In this document: in pieces, positions 34,379 through 46,197 of the stretch
Position numbering within the stretch: position 1 is the stretch's first letter
How the letters are laid out: each line of letters begins with the position of its first letter
Source of the DNA: Silene latifolia
Taxonomy: Eukaryota > Streptophyta > Magnoliopsida > Caryophyllales > Caryophyllaceae
DNA length: 64,000 bases
NCBI RefSeq assembly: GCF_048544455.1
Contig: NC_133536.1
Span: forward strand, 24,926,152 to 24,990,151
Direction: 5' to 3'
Program-made: the position numbers and the translations under genes
The notes under the pieces: model-generated
Told to the model about the DNA's origin: nothing
The model's input: only the letters and a program-made list of their open reading frames with translations
Databases searched by the model: none

Positions 34379-34942
34379 TGAGGCTGCCGCAGTTCCTGCT
34401 TCCTTTCTTCTTCCTTCGTCCTCTGTAATTCGTTCAAGTTTGTATTTGTTTTCGTTCGTTCTTTAATTCTTTGACATGATAGCGTATTAACCTCACATGT
34501 ATATTATTGTTCATCATTAACAAGTTTTATCCACTATAAATCCGACTTAAATCCCTTATAATCTCATATTTGCGGGTTTTCGTCATAAAACTCAATCCGG
34601 GTTGTAGAAATTCGATTTGTTCATATTGAGTTTCTGGAATTCGATCTTTGATATACTTTCATCTGTCTTTTGTCATATTCATCGCATGTTCATCATTAAT
34701 TTGTCATTAATCCATCATGTTTAGTCTATTTCATTCACCTATGTCACTAATCAATCATTTGTTCATGTAATTAATTAGTAATATTCCGTCTCATCCATGT
34801 TTTACTACTTTTATGACCCATCAATCACATGTAATTAACCTGATAATCACTTCCATCCGAGTAAATAATATTAATCGACCTTTAAATTTACCAGCGAGTA
34901 TTAACAACACGCAATTCCGGCTTCACAGCCAGAATTCAGGTC

Positions 34943-35004
34943 AGGAACAGACGCAGCAACTGCTGCGCCTATTCCAAAGGACGCAGTTCTGCTGCGCCTG
35001 TTCC
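34943..35004 (+). repeat. CGCAG/CTGCG unit 3 in 5' LTR of C
   Basis: Same unit, with CTATTCC and CTGTTCC in place of CTCTTCC. Unlike units 1 and 2 it is unchanged in the 3' LTR (51971-52032). Confidence 0.85.
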
Positions 35005-35717
35005 GGGTTGAATTATGTCCCTGAACTCCGTTGTTGCTTGACCTTAGTTTAATTAGCTTATGTATAATCTACTATTATCCGTATTATCACCTTTCTTATC
35101 TGTTCGTTAATTTATTCCTTTATTCTTTTTTCTCAAATCATCCGTTTTAAAGGTATTTTCGACATAAATCGCCTATCCCATTGTAATTATTGTAATCTTC
35201 TCTCGTTGTATTATTTATCGCATTTGTATGATTCATTTGTTTGTTTTCATATGTAATTGAACTTAAATCCTATTTCGACACAATTGTATGCTAACTACGT
35301 GTTAACCGACTTAGTCTAGTCTTCACATGCGAGGATTAAAACTTGGATGTTGCATTGCATGCATATAAACCGACAACATATCGAGTATAGATAACTTCCC
35401 TAATCATTAGTAGAGGCCGCTATCGAGGCGGGCGGGATTAGGTGTTCGATCCAAAGAGCTTCCTAATACGTACCCTCACCCCTTACTCCAGATCTCCGTG
35501 AACACCCGTGTTCATTGGCATCCACGAGAGTCATTCTAGACATAGAATGCTAAGGGTAACGATTGCTTAGTGTTCATGTCTCTACTTTGTGTCTTGACAT
35601 GGCACGAGGTATTCGAACGGTTCCAATTTCCCATAAAAATTGGTGGCGACTCCAACAAAAATGCAAACGCTTGTTCTCCTCTCTCCCAAGCGCCCCCGTG
35701 GGCCCCCACTGTCCACA

Positions 35718-36517
35718 GTTTGCCGACTCCACTGGGGATAATACACTTACGTGTAGCAAGGGTGAAACTTGAACGAGGTTAGGGAATAGTTTGTACAAGA
35801 CAATTGTCGGTTTTCATAACTCGGTCTTCCTAGACCATTTTATTCGGCCTTCCTAGGCCCAACCCAACCCATTCGACCAATCGTCCCGTCTAAACGGTCC
35901 TAATTCATATTTGGGCCTAAGGATGGATAGCGATTGACGTCATCCATACCATGATGCTTACTCTTGTTTGTATCAAGGGCCTTCACTACTTGAGGAAATG
36001 GACTAAGAATCGGCCTTACTCTTGTTTGGTACGAGCCTCTCCACAGACTTCGGGTTTGATGGTTCGGTATGGCAACCCACCCTTTAAACCAAAACCCCTT
36101 TTAAATGCACTCAGCATCCCGTTATAATGCTTGTATAAATGTTTGTACCTTACGTGATCACCATTTGTAAACAAAACCATGTCAATTTTGCAAAAATCAA
36201 AACCCTCTTTTAATCAAAATTTCGAAAAAATATAGGCCTTTGATTAGCGCAAAACCCAGTCAAAACTCTGTCCGTTTATCAAGTCAAAATCCGGGTCACA
36301 AGCCCATTTCAAAACCTCACTTCGAGTCCACTCCTACAACTACACTATAGTTGATTAGGATACACATTTTCAAAGACCTTGTCTTTTCTTCAAAGCTCAC
36401 TCAACACAAAGTGGCACACACTCACTTCACGAGTCGAAACATTTCTTCTTTTAGCAAGTGTGTTAGAATTGTCGATCGTGTTTTGATTCGTCGTCGGTCT
36501 CTTATCCAGTTTCCAAG
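35718..36517 (+). other. Insertion C leader and primer site region
   Basis: The stretch directly after the LTR (GCCGACTCCACTGGGGATA, 35722-35740) is where the primer binding site should lie and resembles the CGACTCCACTGGGGA site reported for Tat/Ogre elements. I cannot name the tRNA with certainty. The rest is non-coding leader. Confidence 0.6.
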
Positions 36518-39500
36518 ATGCCTGGATCCAGCGAAACAAACATCCACCAACTTCAAGATGGTAATGATCGAATCCTAGCCGCGCTAGCCCAAATCCAAAC
36601 TACCCAAGACCAAGTCCATGATCGCCTTGAAACCATCGAGGGACGGATCTATGCCGTAGAGGGAAGATTGCCTCCCTATGAAGACGAAGTAATAGGTGAC
36701 TCCGCGGATGAATCCAGGGATGAAAATCCTCACATGGGACTAACTGTAGCCGAGAAAAGACTCCAATACTTAGAGGAGCAATTGATGTACCTTAAAGGGG
36801 ATGACATTTATAGGGAGAACAATCGCAAGTATGAAGCCGTCAATTCCAAATTGCCAACCAACTTCAATATGACGGATATCCCTAAATTCAAGGGGCACGA
36901 GAACCCTTTGAACCACATCCGTGCCTTCAAGGATTACATGTCTATCAAAGGCATCAAACCCGAGATGTTCTTAAGGATCTTTCCTTCATCTCTTGACACC
37001 ATCCCGAAGCAATGGTTCTACTCCTTAGAACATAAGAAGGTTGTTACTTGGGAAGATGCCGCAATCGAGTTTTCTAAACAATATGCGGTTAATGCCGAGA
37101 TCCAAGTTAACATGCGCACTCTAGAGGTTCTTACCCAAAACGACAAAGAAGGATTCACCGACTTCCTAAGTAGGTGGAGAAAGACTAGTACCCAACTAGT
37201 TGAACGCCCGGATGAGGCTACCCTTGTGGAGAAGTTCGTGGACAATCTCAAACCCATCTATGCCAATCATTTGAGATACCAAAATATCAAAACTTTCAAG
37301 GACTTAACCGTGCTAGGGACAAGGATTGAAGATGATATCCTTAAAGGGCTCTTGTCCAAAATGGTAGGTCGAGGATATCAAGGCTCAACAAGTCGTTCAT
37401 ACGGCTCCGCTAGCAAGACAGATGAAGTTAACCTTCTCGAGCCATCCAAGAAAAGTACCCCACCAAGGAAGTTCACAAATCTTGGGGACACTTACTCCAA
37501 CGCTCTAAAAAGGTTAATGAAGCAAGGCAAACTTCAACCCATTGGACCTACTCCCGAACCCGAGAGGAAATCCAAATTCTGGGACGAGAACTCGTACTGT
37601 GAATACCATAGGGGCAAGGGGCATGACACAGAAAAATGCTACAAGTTGAAAAATGTGCTTCAAGACATGATTGAAGATGGTCGATTGCCAATACCGCCGG
37701 GAGGTAAACCCAACAACACTCAGAATCCTCTTGGAGTTCTAGTGATTACAAGTGATGAATCTACCTTAGATTGCTCACATCTCATTTCTCCAGTCGAAAA
37801 CAATATCCACGCAATAGAGAGTGAGGGGTTCTACTCTACTATCTCCCCTACCATTTCTGACTTCATCACATGGGCAAAGAGTGTGGACAGGCAAGTGTGG
37901 GAATTAGAAAATACGGTGACAACTTTACGCGATCCCAACACAACACCCAAAGAGCATATGCCACTAATATTCTCTCAAGACACTACTATGCAAGAAGTAA
38001 TCGCCGTAGTAGATAAACTAGTCGACCAAATCATACGACTAGAGAATGAAATCATAAGAATGAGGAAACTAGCTACAATCAATGGGGTTTGGGCCGACGA
38101 TGATGAAGATGAGTACCTCATTGAGAACTCCCTAGTCAAGGAAATAGTCCAAAACGGTGAAGACCAAGACGTGGACCACTTAACTCGTTCGGGTCGTCCA
38201 TATCAAAGCACTACTCAAAACGGTCCAACCAACGTTGTCACATCAAATGATAACGAAGAAGACCCCACTGACCATTTGCTCAAGAAATTACAGAAGACAA
38301 AGGCTGATCTTTCAGTCTGGCAATTAATAGCAAGCTCATTCCCACATCGCCAAGCTTTGCTGCAAGCTTTGGCCAAACTAAATGTAGCACATAACTCGAC
38401 GCCTGAAGATGTAGTCAACTTGGTCTTCCAAGAATCACCAAAGCTAAGTAATCCTATTACTTTCTCAGACGAAGATTTGCCACCTTTTGGCACTAGTCAC
38501 AATTTAGCTCTTTACATCACTGTAATTTGTCTAAAGAAGAACGTGCCAATGACCCTGGTAGATGATGGCTCCGCAGTCAACGTCATACCCCTCAAAACGG
38601 CATACAAATTAGGCATGAAAGAGTCGGATTGGACCCCTACCAATCAAGGTGTGCGTGCATATGATGGTACACGACGAAAGGTAGTAGGACTTGTTAACCT
38701 AACCGTAGCCACAGGACCAATTGAGCGAAAGGTTAACTTCCAAATAGTGGACATCGAAGCTTCCTTCAACATACTTCTAGGAAGACCTTGGATTCACGCT
38801 TCCAAAGCGGTAACATCCACTCTCCATCAAAAGATCAAGATCCCACTAAATGACAAAGTAGTGACGATCACTTCGTCGCCCATCAAAGCCATAATCGAAA
38901 AACAGTCAAACAATCAAGTCCTTGCAGATCCCGTATACGAACTTGGAGGCTTCCAAAGCATAAGTGTCATAGAAAGTGAATTGGCACCCTTATACTATGA
39001 TCCCTACTCCAACTTGGTGGTCAACCACATGCTCAAAACCCAGGGATACTTCCCTGGAATGCCCTTGAACCCTACCCGAAGAAATACCTTCGCACCATAT
39101 AAGGAAGGCAACTCAAAGAGGATACCACTTGAACTAGGGTACAAACCCACTAAAGAAGAGGTTCTCGAAATGCTTGCTCAAGTTCAAAACCGTAAGCACG
39201 TAGGAGTCCAAATGCGACCTTATCGTCCCACCCTAAATGGGTACTTTGTTGAAGAAGGAAGCCTAGAACTCTTTCACGGATTTCCCGAGCCCTGGCATTA
39301 TCTCGAGAGGAAGCTAGCCGGAATCGAGATCTTTCACGATTGCTACTTCATCCCTCCAGAAACGGTTCCTACCGTCAAAACCCGTCAAGCACCTTGCTTA
39401 GACGAACAAGCTGTTAACCTATTGTTTGGAGAAGATCGATTTGTTAAGGCCGCGCAGGATGAGATCATTACCATGATACTTCAAGACGATCGCTTCAACC

Positions 39501-39850
39501 CCACCGCGTTAATCACAGAAACCAACGCAAGTCAGCAGAAAGGATGGAGAAAATCAATCAAGTGGACCAACAATCAAGGAAGACTCTTCAAGCTCACCAC
39601 TGGAGAAGGAGAGATGTTCAAAGGAGAACCAGAAGACGATGAATTCGAGTCGGAGTCGGAGTCAGATTCGGAGTCTAGAGAAGTCATTAGAGAGTCTCCT
39701 CCTGTCGTCATCCCCACTCCCTTTGTTTCTCCTAGCTTAGCCTCGAGTAGTCACAGTAGTTCGGGAAATGTCCCAACCATCGTCCTTTGCCGCCACCGAT
39801 CATGGATCGGTTGGCTTCTTTGTTTCAACTCTACTCAAATTTTAATATGA
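36518..39850 (+). CDS. Insertion C gag and protease polyprotein
   Basis: Intact 1110-residue open frame. The ATG at 36518 (MPGSSETN) fits the start of the gag. A coiled-coil-like N-terminus is followed by the retrotransposon gag domain (about residues 110-290; FKGHENPLNHIRAFKDYM, W.DA, F...Y). A zinc knuckle-like CEYHRGKGHDTEKC is near residue 365 and an Asp/Glu-rich stretch is near 530. The aspartic protease is near residues 685-770 (LVDDGSAVNVIP with the catalytic D, ILLGRPWIH). After it comes a long linker that ends in acidic and Ser-rich sequence. It forms the virus-like particle and processes the polyprotein. The pol frame follows with a 64-base overlap in the -1 frame. Confidence 0.9.
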   Translation: MPGSSETNIHQLQDGNDRILAALAQIQTTQDQVHDRLETIEGRIYAVEGRLPPYEDEVIGDSADESRDENPHMGLTVAEKRLQYLEEQLMYLKGDDIYRENNRKYEAVNSKLPTNFNMTDIPKFKGHENPLNHIRAFKDYMSIKGIKPEMFLRIFPSSLDTIPKQWFYSLEHKKVVTWEDAAIEFSKQYAVNAEIQVNMRTLEVLTQNDKEGFTDFLSRWRKTSTQLVERPDEATLVEKFVDNLKPIYANHLRYQNIKTFKDLTVLGTRIEDDILKGLLSKMVGRGYQGSTSRSYGSASKTDEVNLLEPSKKSTPPRKFTNLGDTYSNALKRLMKQGKLQPIGPTPEPERKSKFWDENSYCEYHRGKGHDTEKCYKLKNVLQDMIEDGRLPIPPGGKPNNTQNPLGVLVITSDESTLDCSHLISPVENNIHAIESEGFYSTISPTISDFITWAKSVDRQVWELENTVTTLRDPNTTPKEHMPLIFSQDTTMQEVIAVVDKLVDQIIRLENEIIRMRKLATINGVWADDDEDEYLIENSLVKEIVQNGEDQDVDHLTRSGRPYQSTTQNGPTNVVTSNDNEEDPTDHLLKKLQKTKADLSVWQLIASSFPHRQALLQALAKLNVAHNSTPEDVVNLVFQESPKLSNPITFSDEDLPPFGTSHNLALYITVICLKKNVPMTLVDDGSAVNVIPLKTAYKLGMKESDWTPTNQGVRAYDGTRRKVVGLVNLTVATGPIERKVNFQIVDIEASFNILLGRPWIHASKAVTSTLHQKIKIPLNDKVVTITSSPIKAIIEKQSNNQVLADPVYELGGFQSISVIESELAPLYYDPYSNLVVNHMLKTQGYFPGMPLNPTRRNTFAPYKEGNSKRIPLELGYKPTKEEVLEMLAQVQNRKHVGVQMRPYRPTLNGYFVEEGSLELFHGFPEPWHYLERKLAGIEIFHDCYFIPPETVPTVKTRQAPCLDEQAVNLLFGEDRFVKAAQDEIITMILQDDRFNPTALITETNASQQKGWRKSIKWTNNQGRLFKLTTGEGEMFKGEPEDDEFESESESDSESREVIRESPPVVIPTPFVSPSLASSSHSSSGNVPTIVLCRHRSWIGWLLCFNSTQILI

Positions 39851-40836
39851 ATAAATCAGGTTCTGCTTACTCTTTGTGTTATCTTGAGTGCAATTCTGTT
39901 TACGATGATACTGAGGATGACCAAGACCCAGACTCAATTGAAATACCTCCCTACGTAGCCAAAGAAATACTACAGGAAGGGGAAGGGGGGCCAGTAATAG
40001 AGGACACCGAACCCATCAACGTAGGAACCGAACTAGAACCCCAAGAACTTAGGATAGGGACTACCTTGAGCTCTACCGAAAGGGCCGATTTCATAGACCT
40101 CCTAAACGAATTCAAAGACGTTTTCGCTTGGTCCTACAAGGACATGCCAGGGATCGACAGAGATATCGCCAAACATAGAATCCCGATCAAGCCAGATTTC
40201 AAACCTGTAAAACAGAAGCTTCGACGAATGAGGACAGAATGGGCTCTCAAGATTAAGGAAGAAGTTGACAAGCAATTCAAAGCCGGGTTCATCAAAGTTT
40301 CCGAGTATTCTGACTGGGTAGCCAACATAGTACCCGTACCCAAAAAGGATGGGAGAATCCGCGTTTGTGTTGACTTTAGGGACTTAAACAAAGCAAGTCC
40401 TAAAGATGACTTCCCTCTACCACACATCGATATATTGGTGGACAATACTGCAGACCACGCGTTACTATCCTTCATGGATGGGTATGCAGGATATAATCAA
40501 ATAAAGATGGCCATAGAAGACATGCATAAGACCGCCTTTGTCACTCAATGGGGAACCTATTGCTATACGGTCATGCCATTTGGATTGATCAACGCCGGAG
40601 CTACATATCAAATCACCGCAACTACACTCTTACATGACATGATGCACAAAGAAGTTGAGGTATACGTAGACGACATGATTGTCAAATCCAAGGATAGAGA
40701 AGGGCATATTGCGAACCTTCGCAAATTTTTCACAAGGCTACGAAAGTACAACATGAGGCTCAATCCTCAGAAATGCACATTCGGAGTAACATCTGGCAAA
40801 CTCATGGGATATGTCGTTAGCCAACGAGGTATATAA
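39787..40836 (+). pseudogene. Insertion C reverse transcriptase
   Basis: Open frame of 349 residues in the -1 frame relative to gag-protease. Reverse transcriptase blocks are visible: RVCVDFRDLNKASPKDDFPLP, LLSFMDGYAGYNQI, YCYTVMPFGLINAGATYQ and the catalytic VYVDDMIVKS. A stop at 40834-40836 falls just before the connection to RNase H. Whether the overlap with gag is a programmed frameshift or a mutation cannot be told here. Confidence 0.92.
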
Positions 40837-41970
40837 ATAGACCCTTCCAAGATCAAGGCTCTGATCGAAATGCCACAACCTCAAACAGGAAAAGAAGTCA
40901 GAGGGTTCCTGGAAAAGTGCAATATATAAGTCGATTCATATCGAAACTCACCATGATTCGTGAGCCTATCTTCAAGAAGCTCAAGAAAACGGATCACACC
41001 ATGTGGGATGATGACTGTCAAAAGGCATTTGACCGAATCAAAGAGATATTGGCTAAACCACCAGTGCTCATGCCACCACAACGAGATCAACCTCTTGGTT
41101 TATATCTCACAGTAACCGAAACAGCCATGGGTGCCATGCTAGCTCAAACCGTAGGAAGTGAAGAAAGAGCTATCTACTACCTTAGTAAGAAGTTCTTGGA
41201 GTACGAGTGCAAAAACTCACAATTCGAAAAGACATGCCTCGCTCTTGTGTGGGCAACAAAGAAGCTACGCCACTACATGCTTAGCTACTCCGTCAAAATA
41301 TACTCCAAAATGGATCCAGTCAAATACCTCTTCGAGAAACCCGTCCTCAACGGACGCCTGGCAAGATGGACCTTGGTGCTATCAGAATTCGATCTCAAAT
41401 ACGTGCCTCTGAAAATAATAAAAGGGCGCGCCGTTGCCGAATTCTTCGCAGAAAACCCCATCAATGACGCACAAACAATAGACACTTCATCATTTCCAGA
41501 CGAGGATATACTCCAAACTGATGTAGACTCCTGGGACCTTTATTTTTGATGGAGCATCAAACTTAAGAGGATTTGGGATAGGAGTGTTGCTCATTTCTCC
41601 TGAAGGCGAGCATACACCAATTGCTGTCAAACTCGACTTTGAGGTGACAAATAATGCTGCAGAATACGAAGCTTGTCTCATTGGATTACAAGCCGCCGTA
41701 AGTTTAGGCATTAAAAACCTCCGATTTCATCCTTGATCATCAACCAAATTACGGGATCTTGGAAAATCCAAAGCGAAAGCCTAGCACCTTATCAAGCCAG
41801 AATAGACCAAGTGGCCCAATTCTTTGATCACGTGACATATCTACACCTACCTCGGGAGGAAAATCAATTTGAAGATGCTCTTGCGAAACTCACATCTTTG
41901 ATTAATATGCCAGATGACATGGTGGAAATGCCTTTATGCATCACGCGGAGGTCAGAGCCGGCTTATGTAC
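40837..41970 (+). pseudogene. Insertion C dual RNase H region
   Basis: The first RNase H (40917-41549) has the Gypsy pattern (LYLTVTETAMGAMLAQ, IYYLSKK, RHYM) but lacks the first catalytic aspartate, as is usual for Tat elements. A second, archaeal-type RNase H follows from 41545 (FDGASNLRGFGIGVLL, NNAAEYEACLIGL), then LIINQITGSWKI and ARIDQVAQFF. Frame breaks lie near 40915, 41548 and 41735. At the last one the expected GDS-type catalytic segment is missing. Confidence 0.85.
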
Positions 41971-43256
41971 ACCAAATCACCGATGAAGAGGAAATCGCGC
42001 AGGAACACTGGTTCCAAGCAATCCTGAATTTCAAGCTCAACGGTACCTATCCACCCGATATGGACAAGAGGGGACAACGTGCTATACGCCTACTAGCTTC
42101 CCAATACATCCTCATGCAAGGAGAGTTATACAAAAGAACACCTCTTGGTGTAATCCTACGTTACCTCGATCATTCGCAGGCGCGAAAAGTGATGGAAGAG
42201 GTCCACGATGGAGAATGCGGTCCTCACATAAGCGGGCCCATGATGGCAAAGAAGATCACACGTTTGGGATATTATTGGACCACAATGGAATCCGATTGCA
42301 TCAAATACGTAAGACATTGCCACAATTGCCAAATCTTCGGGAATGTTCAACATGTCCCTCCGTCATTACTCTATACGATGACATCTCCTTAGCCATTTTC
42401 TGCTTGGGGAATTGACATAATCGGGAAGATAACCCCAGCCGGAACAGGAGGTCACTTTTTCATCCTAGTGGCAATCGACTATTTCACCAAATGGGTAGAA
42501 GCGGCTTCCTACACTAGTCTCACGGCCAAAAATGTGGCGAAGTTCATACAAAACAACATCATCTATCGGTACGGTTGCCCACATGAGATCATTAGTGATA
42601 ATGGATCACATTTCCAAGCTGAGACTGAGCAATTGCTAGCCAAATACAAAATTAGGCATCACCACTGTTCGCCCTATAGACCACAGACTAACGGCGCGGT
42701 AGAGGCGGCAAACAAGAACGTCGTCACGATTCTCAAGAAAATGATTGACAACTACCGAGATTGGCCAAGCAAGATACCCTTTGCTTTATGGGGATATCAC
42801 ACATCAGTTAGGACGCCCACTGGGGCTACTCCTTTTTATTTGACCTAGGGCATGGAAGCCGTACAACCAGTCGAGCTAGAGATACCATCCTTGCGTATCC
42901 TACTCGAAAGTCAAATCCCAGAAGCCGATTGGAAGAGGGATAGATATGAAGAACTCATCCTCCTGGATGAACGTAGGCTATGCGCCTTGCATAATGTCCA
43001 AACATATCAAGCACGTATCAAACGAGCTTTCAACAAAAGGGTTAGGCCAAGGAACATCAAGGAAGGAGATTTAGTACTTAAATCGGTTAGAGCTCTTCTA
43101 CCTGTCGATCCACAGGGAAAATTCAAACCTAATTGGTCCGGGCCATTCCTAGTCAAATCCATACTTCCAGGGGGTGCGGTTAGAATCACAGACCTAGACG
43201 GGAATGAGTTTTCAAACCCAACAGACCTTGATCAACTAAAACGATACTATGCCTAG
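41971..43256 (+). pseudogene. Insertion C integrase
   Basis: The H-H-C-C zinc region is at about 42205-42340 (HDGECGPHISGPMMA, CIKYVRHCHNCQ). The core follows, with D in WGIDIIGKI (about 42408), D in ISDNGSHF (42594) and E in GAVEAANK (42705). The C-terminal part (42852-43256) has FNKRVRPRNIKEGDLVLK and WSGPFLVKSI. Stops are at about 42390 and 42846. The pol gene ends at 43256. Confidence 0.92.
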
Positions 43257-43804
43257 AATAGGAACAAAAACGCGCCTCGCGTAACCTCACGTGTCGCTCT
43301 TGTGGCACTAATTAAACCGGCCCCTGGCCAAGCTCAAATAAGCTAATGTCATTGTGCTCTTTCACTTTGACAAATTTGTCACCCTCATATCATCAAATAA
43401 ACTAAATTTGCACCTTCAGAGTAAGCAAAAAGCTCATGCTTATTTTCTAAGTTCATTACAAGCTCTTGCTTAGAACAATTATTCTTTTACATTTACTCGA
43501 ACTACGCGCAAGGGTTTGATTTCATTTTTTTAAAAGTGAATACGTAGGCAATCCTTCACGGGATACAACCCATTATATTTAAAATGTAAATAGAAGGACA
43601 TTTGCATTGCATTTGGAATTCGACAAGAATGATAAATAGAAAATAACAACAGTTTCATAACCATTTAACCTTTTTTATTTCATTCATTCTAATAATAATA
43701 GTACGCTACATAATAAAAATAGAATAGGCTAGGATTCTAAAAACCCCACCTTTTTATTACAACAATAAATAATAATAATAATAAATAATAAATAAAGACT
43801 TGGG
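43257..43804. other. Spacer between integrase and antisense genes
   Basis: AT-rich and non-coding. A TAATAA-type microsatellite is at about 43760-43797. The ends of the two convergent transcription units meet here. Confidence 0.7.
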
Positions 43805-45324
43805 CTATTCCCCCATCTTCCCTTTGCCCTTGTCATTCTTCTCATACTTCTTGTCACGACCTCGAGCCGGACGCTCTTGCGCCACTTCAGACCTAATCAC
43901 CAAAGGTCTTTCTCGAGGCCTAGACTTTCCATTCTTGCCAATCACCATTTCCACGACAGGAGAGGTCTTCGGTTTCTTCGAAGGGTGAACGACTCGAAAC
44001 CCGGCTTCCTCCTCTCCCTCAGTCAGATGCTTCTCCTTTTCTTTCTCTACCTCGCGCACCTTGTAGTCAACGGGCTCTCGCGCTCTTCCGGAGTAGTAGC
44101 TTTCCTCCATCGCAGATAAGAATCCGACACCCACAAGGCATTTGCAAAAGAATTTAAGAACCATATATTTCTTTGAGCCCATTTAATGGCCCACTCCCTT
44201 CGGCTCTCTGTAGTAAGCGCCACAGCAGTCTGCGGGACAGTATCAAGCTTCGAGATTGTCTGTTTTAGTCCCACCTGTCTCATAAGCCTCTCCGGGAAGA
44301 TACACACCATAAACTCCAAACCAGGAATGCGCACGGACCTAGTAGGATCCAAAGAAGACACTCCAGTGATAGATTTGAGGTGCCACCACGGTACAATCTA
44401 CATAATCAAAGGGCCATCATCGCCCTTCAATTTGTTCTCCCAACAATTGCAGACTCGGGTGAAATCCACCATGTACAACCTAGTCCTCATTGCAATTGAA
44501 CGAGCATGATAGGAAGGAACGTGAACTGGGGGCTCGATCAATCGGAGCCGTTCCATAAGCCAAACCTACCAAAAGCAGGTATTAGACATCAAAAAAAAAC
44601 AAAACAAAACAAAAACAAAAAAAAAACGAAAAAAAAAACGAAAAAAAAAAAAGAAAAAGAAAAAAAGAAAAAAAAAAGAGAACGTCTTTACCTACAGAAT
44701 GACGGGACTCCCCAAATACGGTAGGTCACGGTTGGCTTTCCTATTGTCCAAACCCAAAAGGATCTCTCCTAAGCATAAACAAGCTGGGCTCCTGCGTAGC
44801 TCCATTTGCTCAACAAGGCCCAGAAGACGAGGATCAGCTCTCAAGTCTTCATCAACATGCCCTTGGAAGACATACACATGCAACAAGCAAAACCCAAAAG
44901 CCCTCCGCCTAGCAACATAAGAAACGGTGGGGTCGGCCCTGTTGATGAATCGATCTATGAAGTCCAACATTCGCACTCCCTTCGACGTCACTAGACGGTC
45001 CACCTCAAGTCTAGTCAACCCAAGCAAATCTCTAAATTTGCTCTTGTACCCTTGCGAAGTAGAAGGAATGGCAGGCAAGTGTTCAGGGTCCCACCCACCA
45101 ATAGCAGCAATTTCTTCAGGAAACGGGCAAATATCGCCTCCAGGGAACGCAAAAACATGGTAATTCGGGTCTCAATAGTCAAGACAAGCATCCAAGAACG
45201 GTTTAACAACCTTGATGAGTTTTAAACTCAACAATGCCTCAAGATTATAGGCACCCATGTCATATTTCTCCGTGTTCGAAAATTCATTTGTCCATTCCTT
45301 CAAGCGAATCTCCAAAGTATTCAT
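43805..45324 (-). pseudogene. Antisense DUF7745-like gene in insertion C, decayed
   Basis: On the minus strand the ATG at 45324 (MNTLEIRLKEW) opens exon 1 (45324 to about 44692), with CPFPEEIAAIGGWDP, LLGLTRLEVDRL, RRRAFGFCLLHVYVFQGH, ADPRLLGLVEQMELRRSP and GEILLGLDNRKAN. Exon 2 starts at 44565 after an AG acceptor (VWLMERLRL, YHARSIAMR, VDFTRVCNCWENKLKGDDGP, VPWWHLKSITGVSSLDPTRS, REWAIKWAQRN, SYLRWRKAT). The tail is charged (Arg/Lys/Glu) and ends near 43805. This is the plant DUF7745 family, function unknown, often found with TEs. Stops stand near 45173, at the end of exon 1 and near 44400, and a frameshift is near 44090. The intron holds an A-rich low-complexity run (44587-44685). Confidence 0.75.
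44587..44685. repeat. A-rich low-complexity run
   Basis: AAAAC/AAAAAG repeats inside the intron of the antisense DUF7745-like gene. On the transcribed strand this is a pyrimidine tract ahead of the exon 2 acceptor. Confidence 0.85.
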
Positions 45325-45410
45325 GATGAAGAGTTTATTTTGAGAATTTTATGTAATAAGACGAAGAAGAGACGGAAGAATTGTGTGAATAAAAGCTCCA
45401 TCGACGTTTC

Positions 45411-45418
45411 TATTTATA
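45411..45418 (-). promoter_or_regulatory. TATA box upstream of the antisense DUF7745-like gene
   Basis: On the minus strand TATAAATA lies in the context AATTAGTATAAATAGA, 87 bases before the ATG at 45324. Thirteen bases around it equal the LTR TATA context at 33865-33878. A CGCAG/CTGCG unit lies just upstream (45461-45522). Confidence 0.6.
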
Positions 45419-45460
45419 CTAATTTCTGTTTCCAAAAATCTGCCAGAATAGAACAACTTG

Positions 45461-45522
45461 GGAACAGGCGCAGCACCTGCTGCGCCTCTTCCAAGGGACG
45501 CAGCTCATGTTGCGCCTCTTCC
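45461..45522. repeat. CGCAG/CTGCG unit upstream of the DUF7745-like gene
   Basis: A composite unit like those in the LTRs (GGAACAGGCGCAGCACCTGC ... TGCGCCTCTTCC), on + although the gene is on -. It starts 137 bases upstream of the ATG. Confidence 0.85.
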
Positions 45523-46197
45523 TCAGCTTCACTTCTGTGATTTTCCGCGTTGGATCTTTCCTAATTCCATGACGAATAATTTCCTATTCCTACGGGTTAT
45601 TATTTTGGTAAATTCGTGAAAATTACCATGTTTCAGGTTTCCTAATTCCGCGGGCACGCATTTCGAGGCGACGTCTTCATTTTCGTCATTTTACCACACT
45701 TGCGCATTTTCATTTTAGGAAATAATTTTCATTCTCACTTTAGAAAATAATTTTAATTCTCATTTCATATTTTTTCATTTCATTTCTAACTTACAGGTTT
45801 CTATTTTTTTCTTTTTTTAGGGGGTAGCCCTCCCTACCGTTCGGTCCTTTTCCGGCAAATTTTTTGCTTTCTTGCATTCGTTTGAGTCTCCCGTTTTGCG
45901 CTAATTAAGGCCATATGCGTATACAAATGAATGTTTTGCGTGATTTCTATGTAGATTTCGGCTGCCTGACGGCGTAAACCGTCACCTACCAAACCTGTTC
46001 AAAACTAACCTGCAGGTACAAGTAACGCAACCCAGCAGCAAAGGCACCCAGGCCATCTTATATATACAACTCAAAAGGGAAATGTACAATAAACTGGGGG
46101 CTCGAGCCCCAAACAAAAGTCCAGAATGTCCAAAATAAAGGTCCAAATGTCCAAATGTGCAAGATACAGCCAACAAATAAACAAAAACTGTACAAAA
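45523..46197. other. Spacer between the two antisense genes
   Basis: Upstream region of the DUF7745-like gene and 3' region of the PMD gene. T-rich, non-coding. Short minus-strand frames (45982-46176) show no domain. Confidence 0.6.

Larger units (their letters stand above)
33300..35717 (+). repeat. Insertion C 5' LTR
   Basis: 2418 bp. It contains three copies of the CGCAGCA/TGCTGCG unit (33712-33775, 34321-34378, 34943-35004) and a TATA box (33870-33877). Short open frames within it have no domain. Against the 3' LTR it shows roughly 25-30 scattered single differences plus dense differences in the first two units. Confidence 0.95.

Noticed and set aside
35563..35782. Two overlapping open frames of about 70 residues near the LTR end of C
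   Set aside because: Overlapping frames on both strands inside an LTR; the same sequence recurs in the other LTR and at 1-67.
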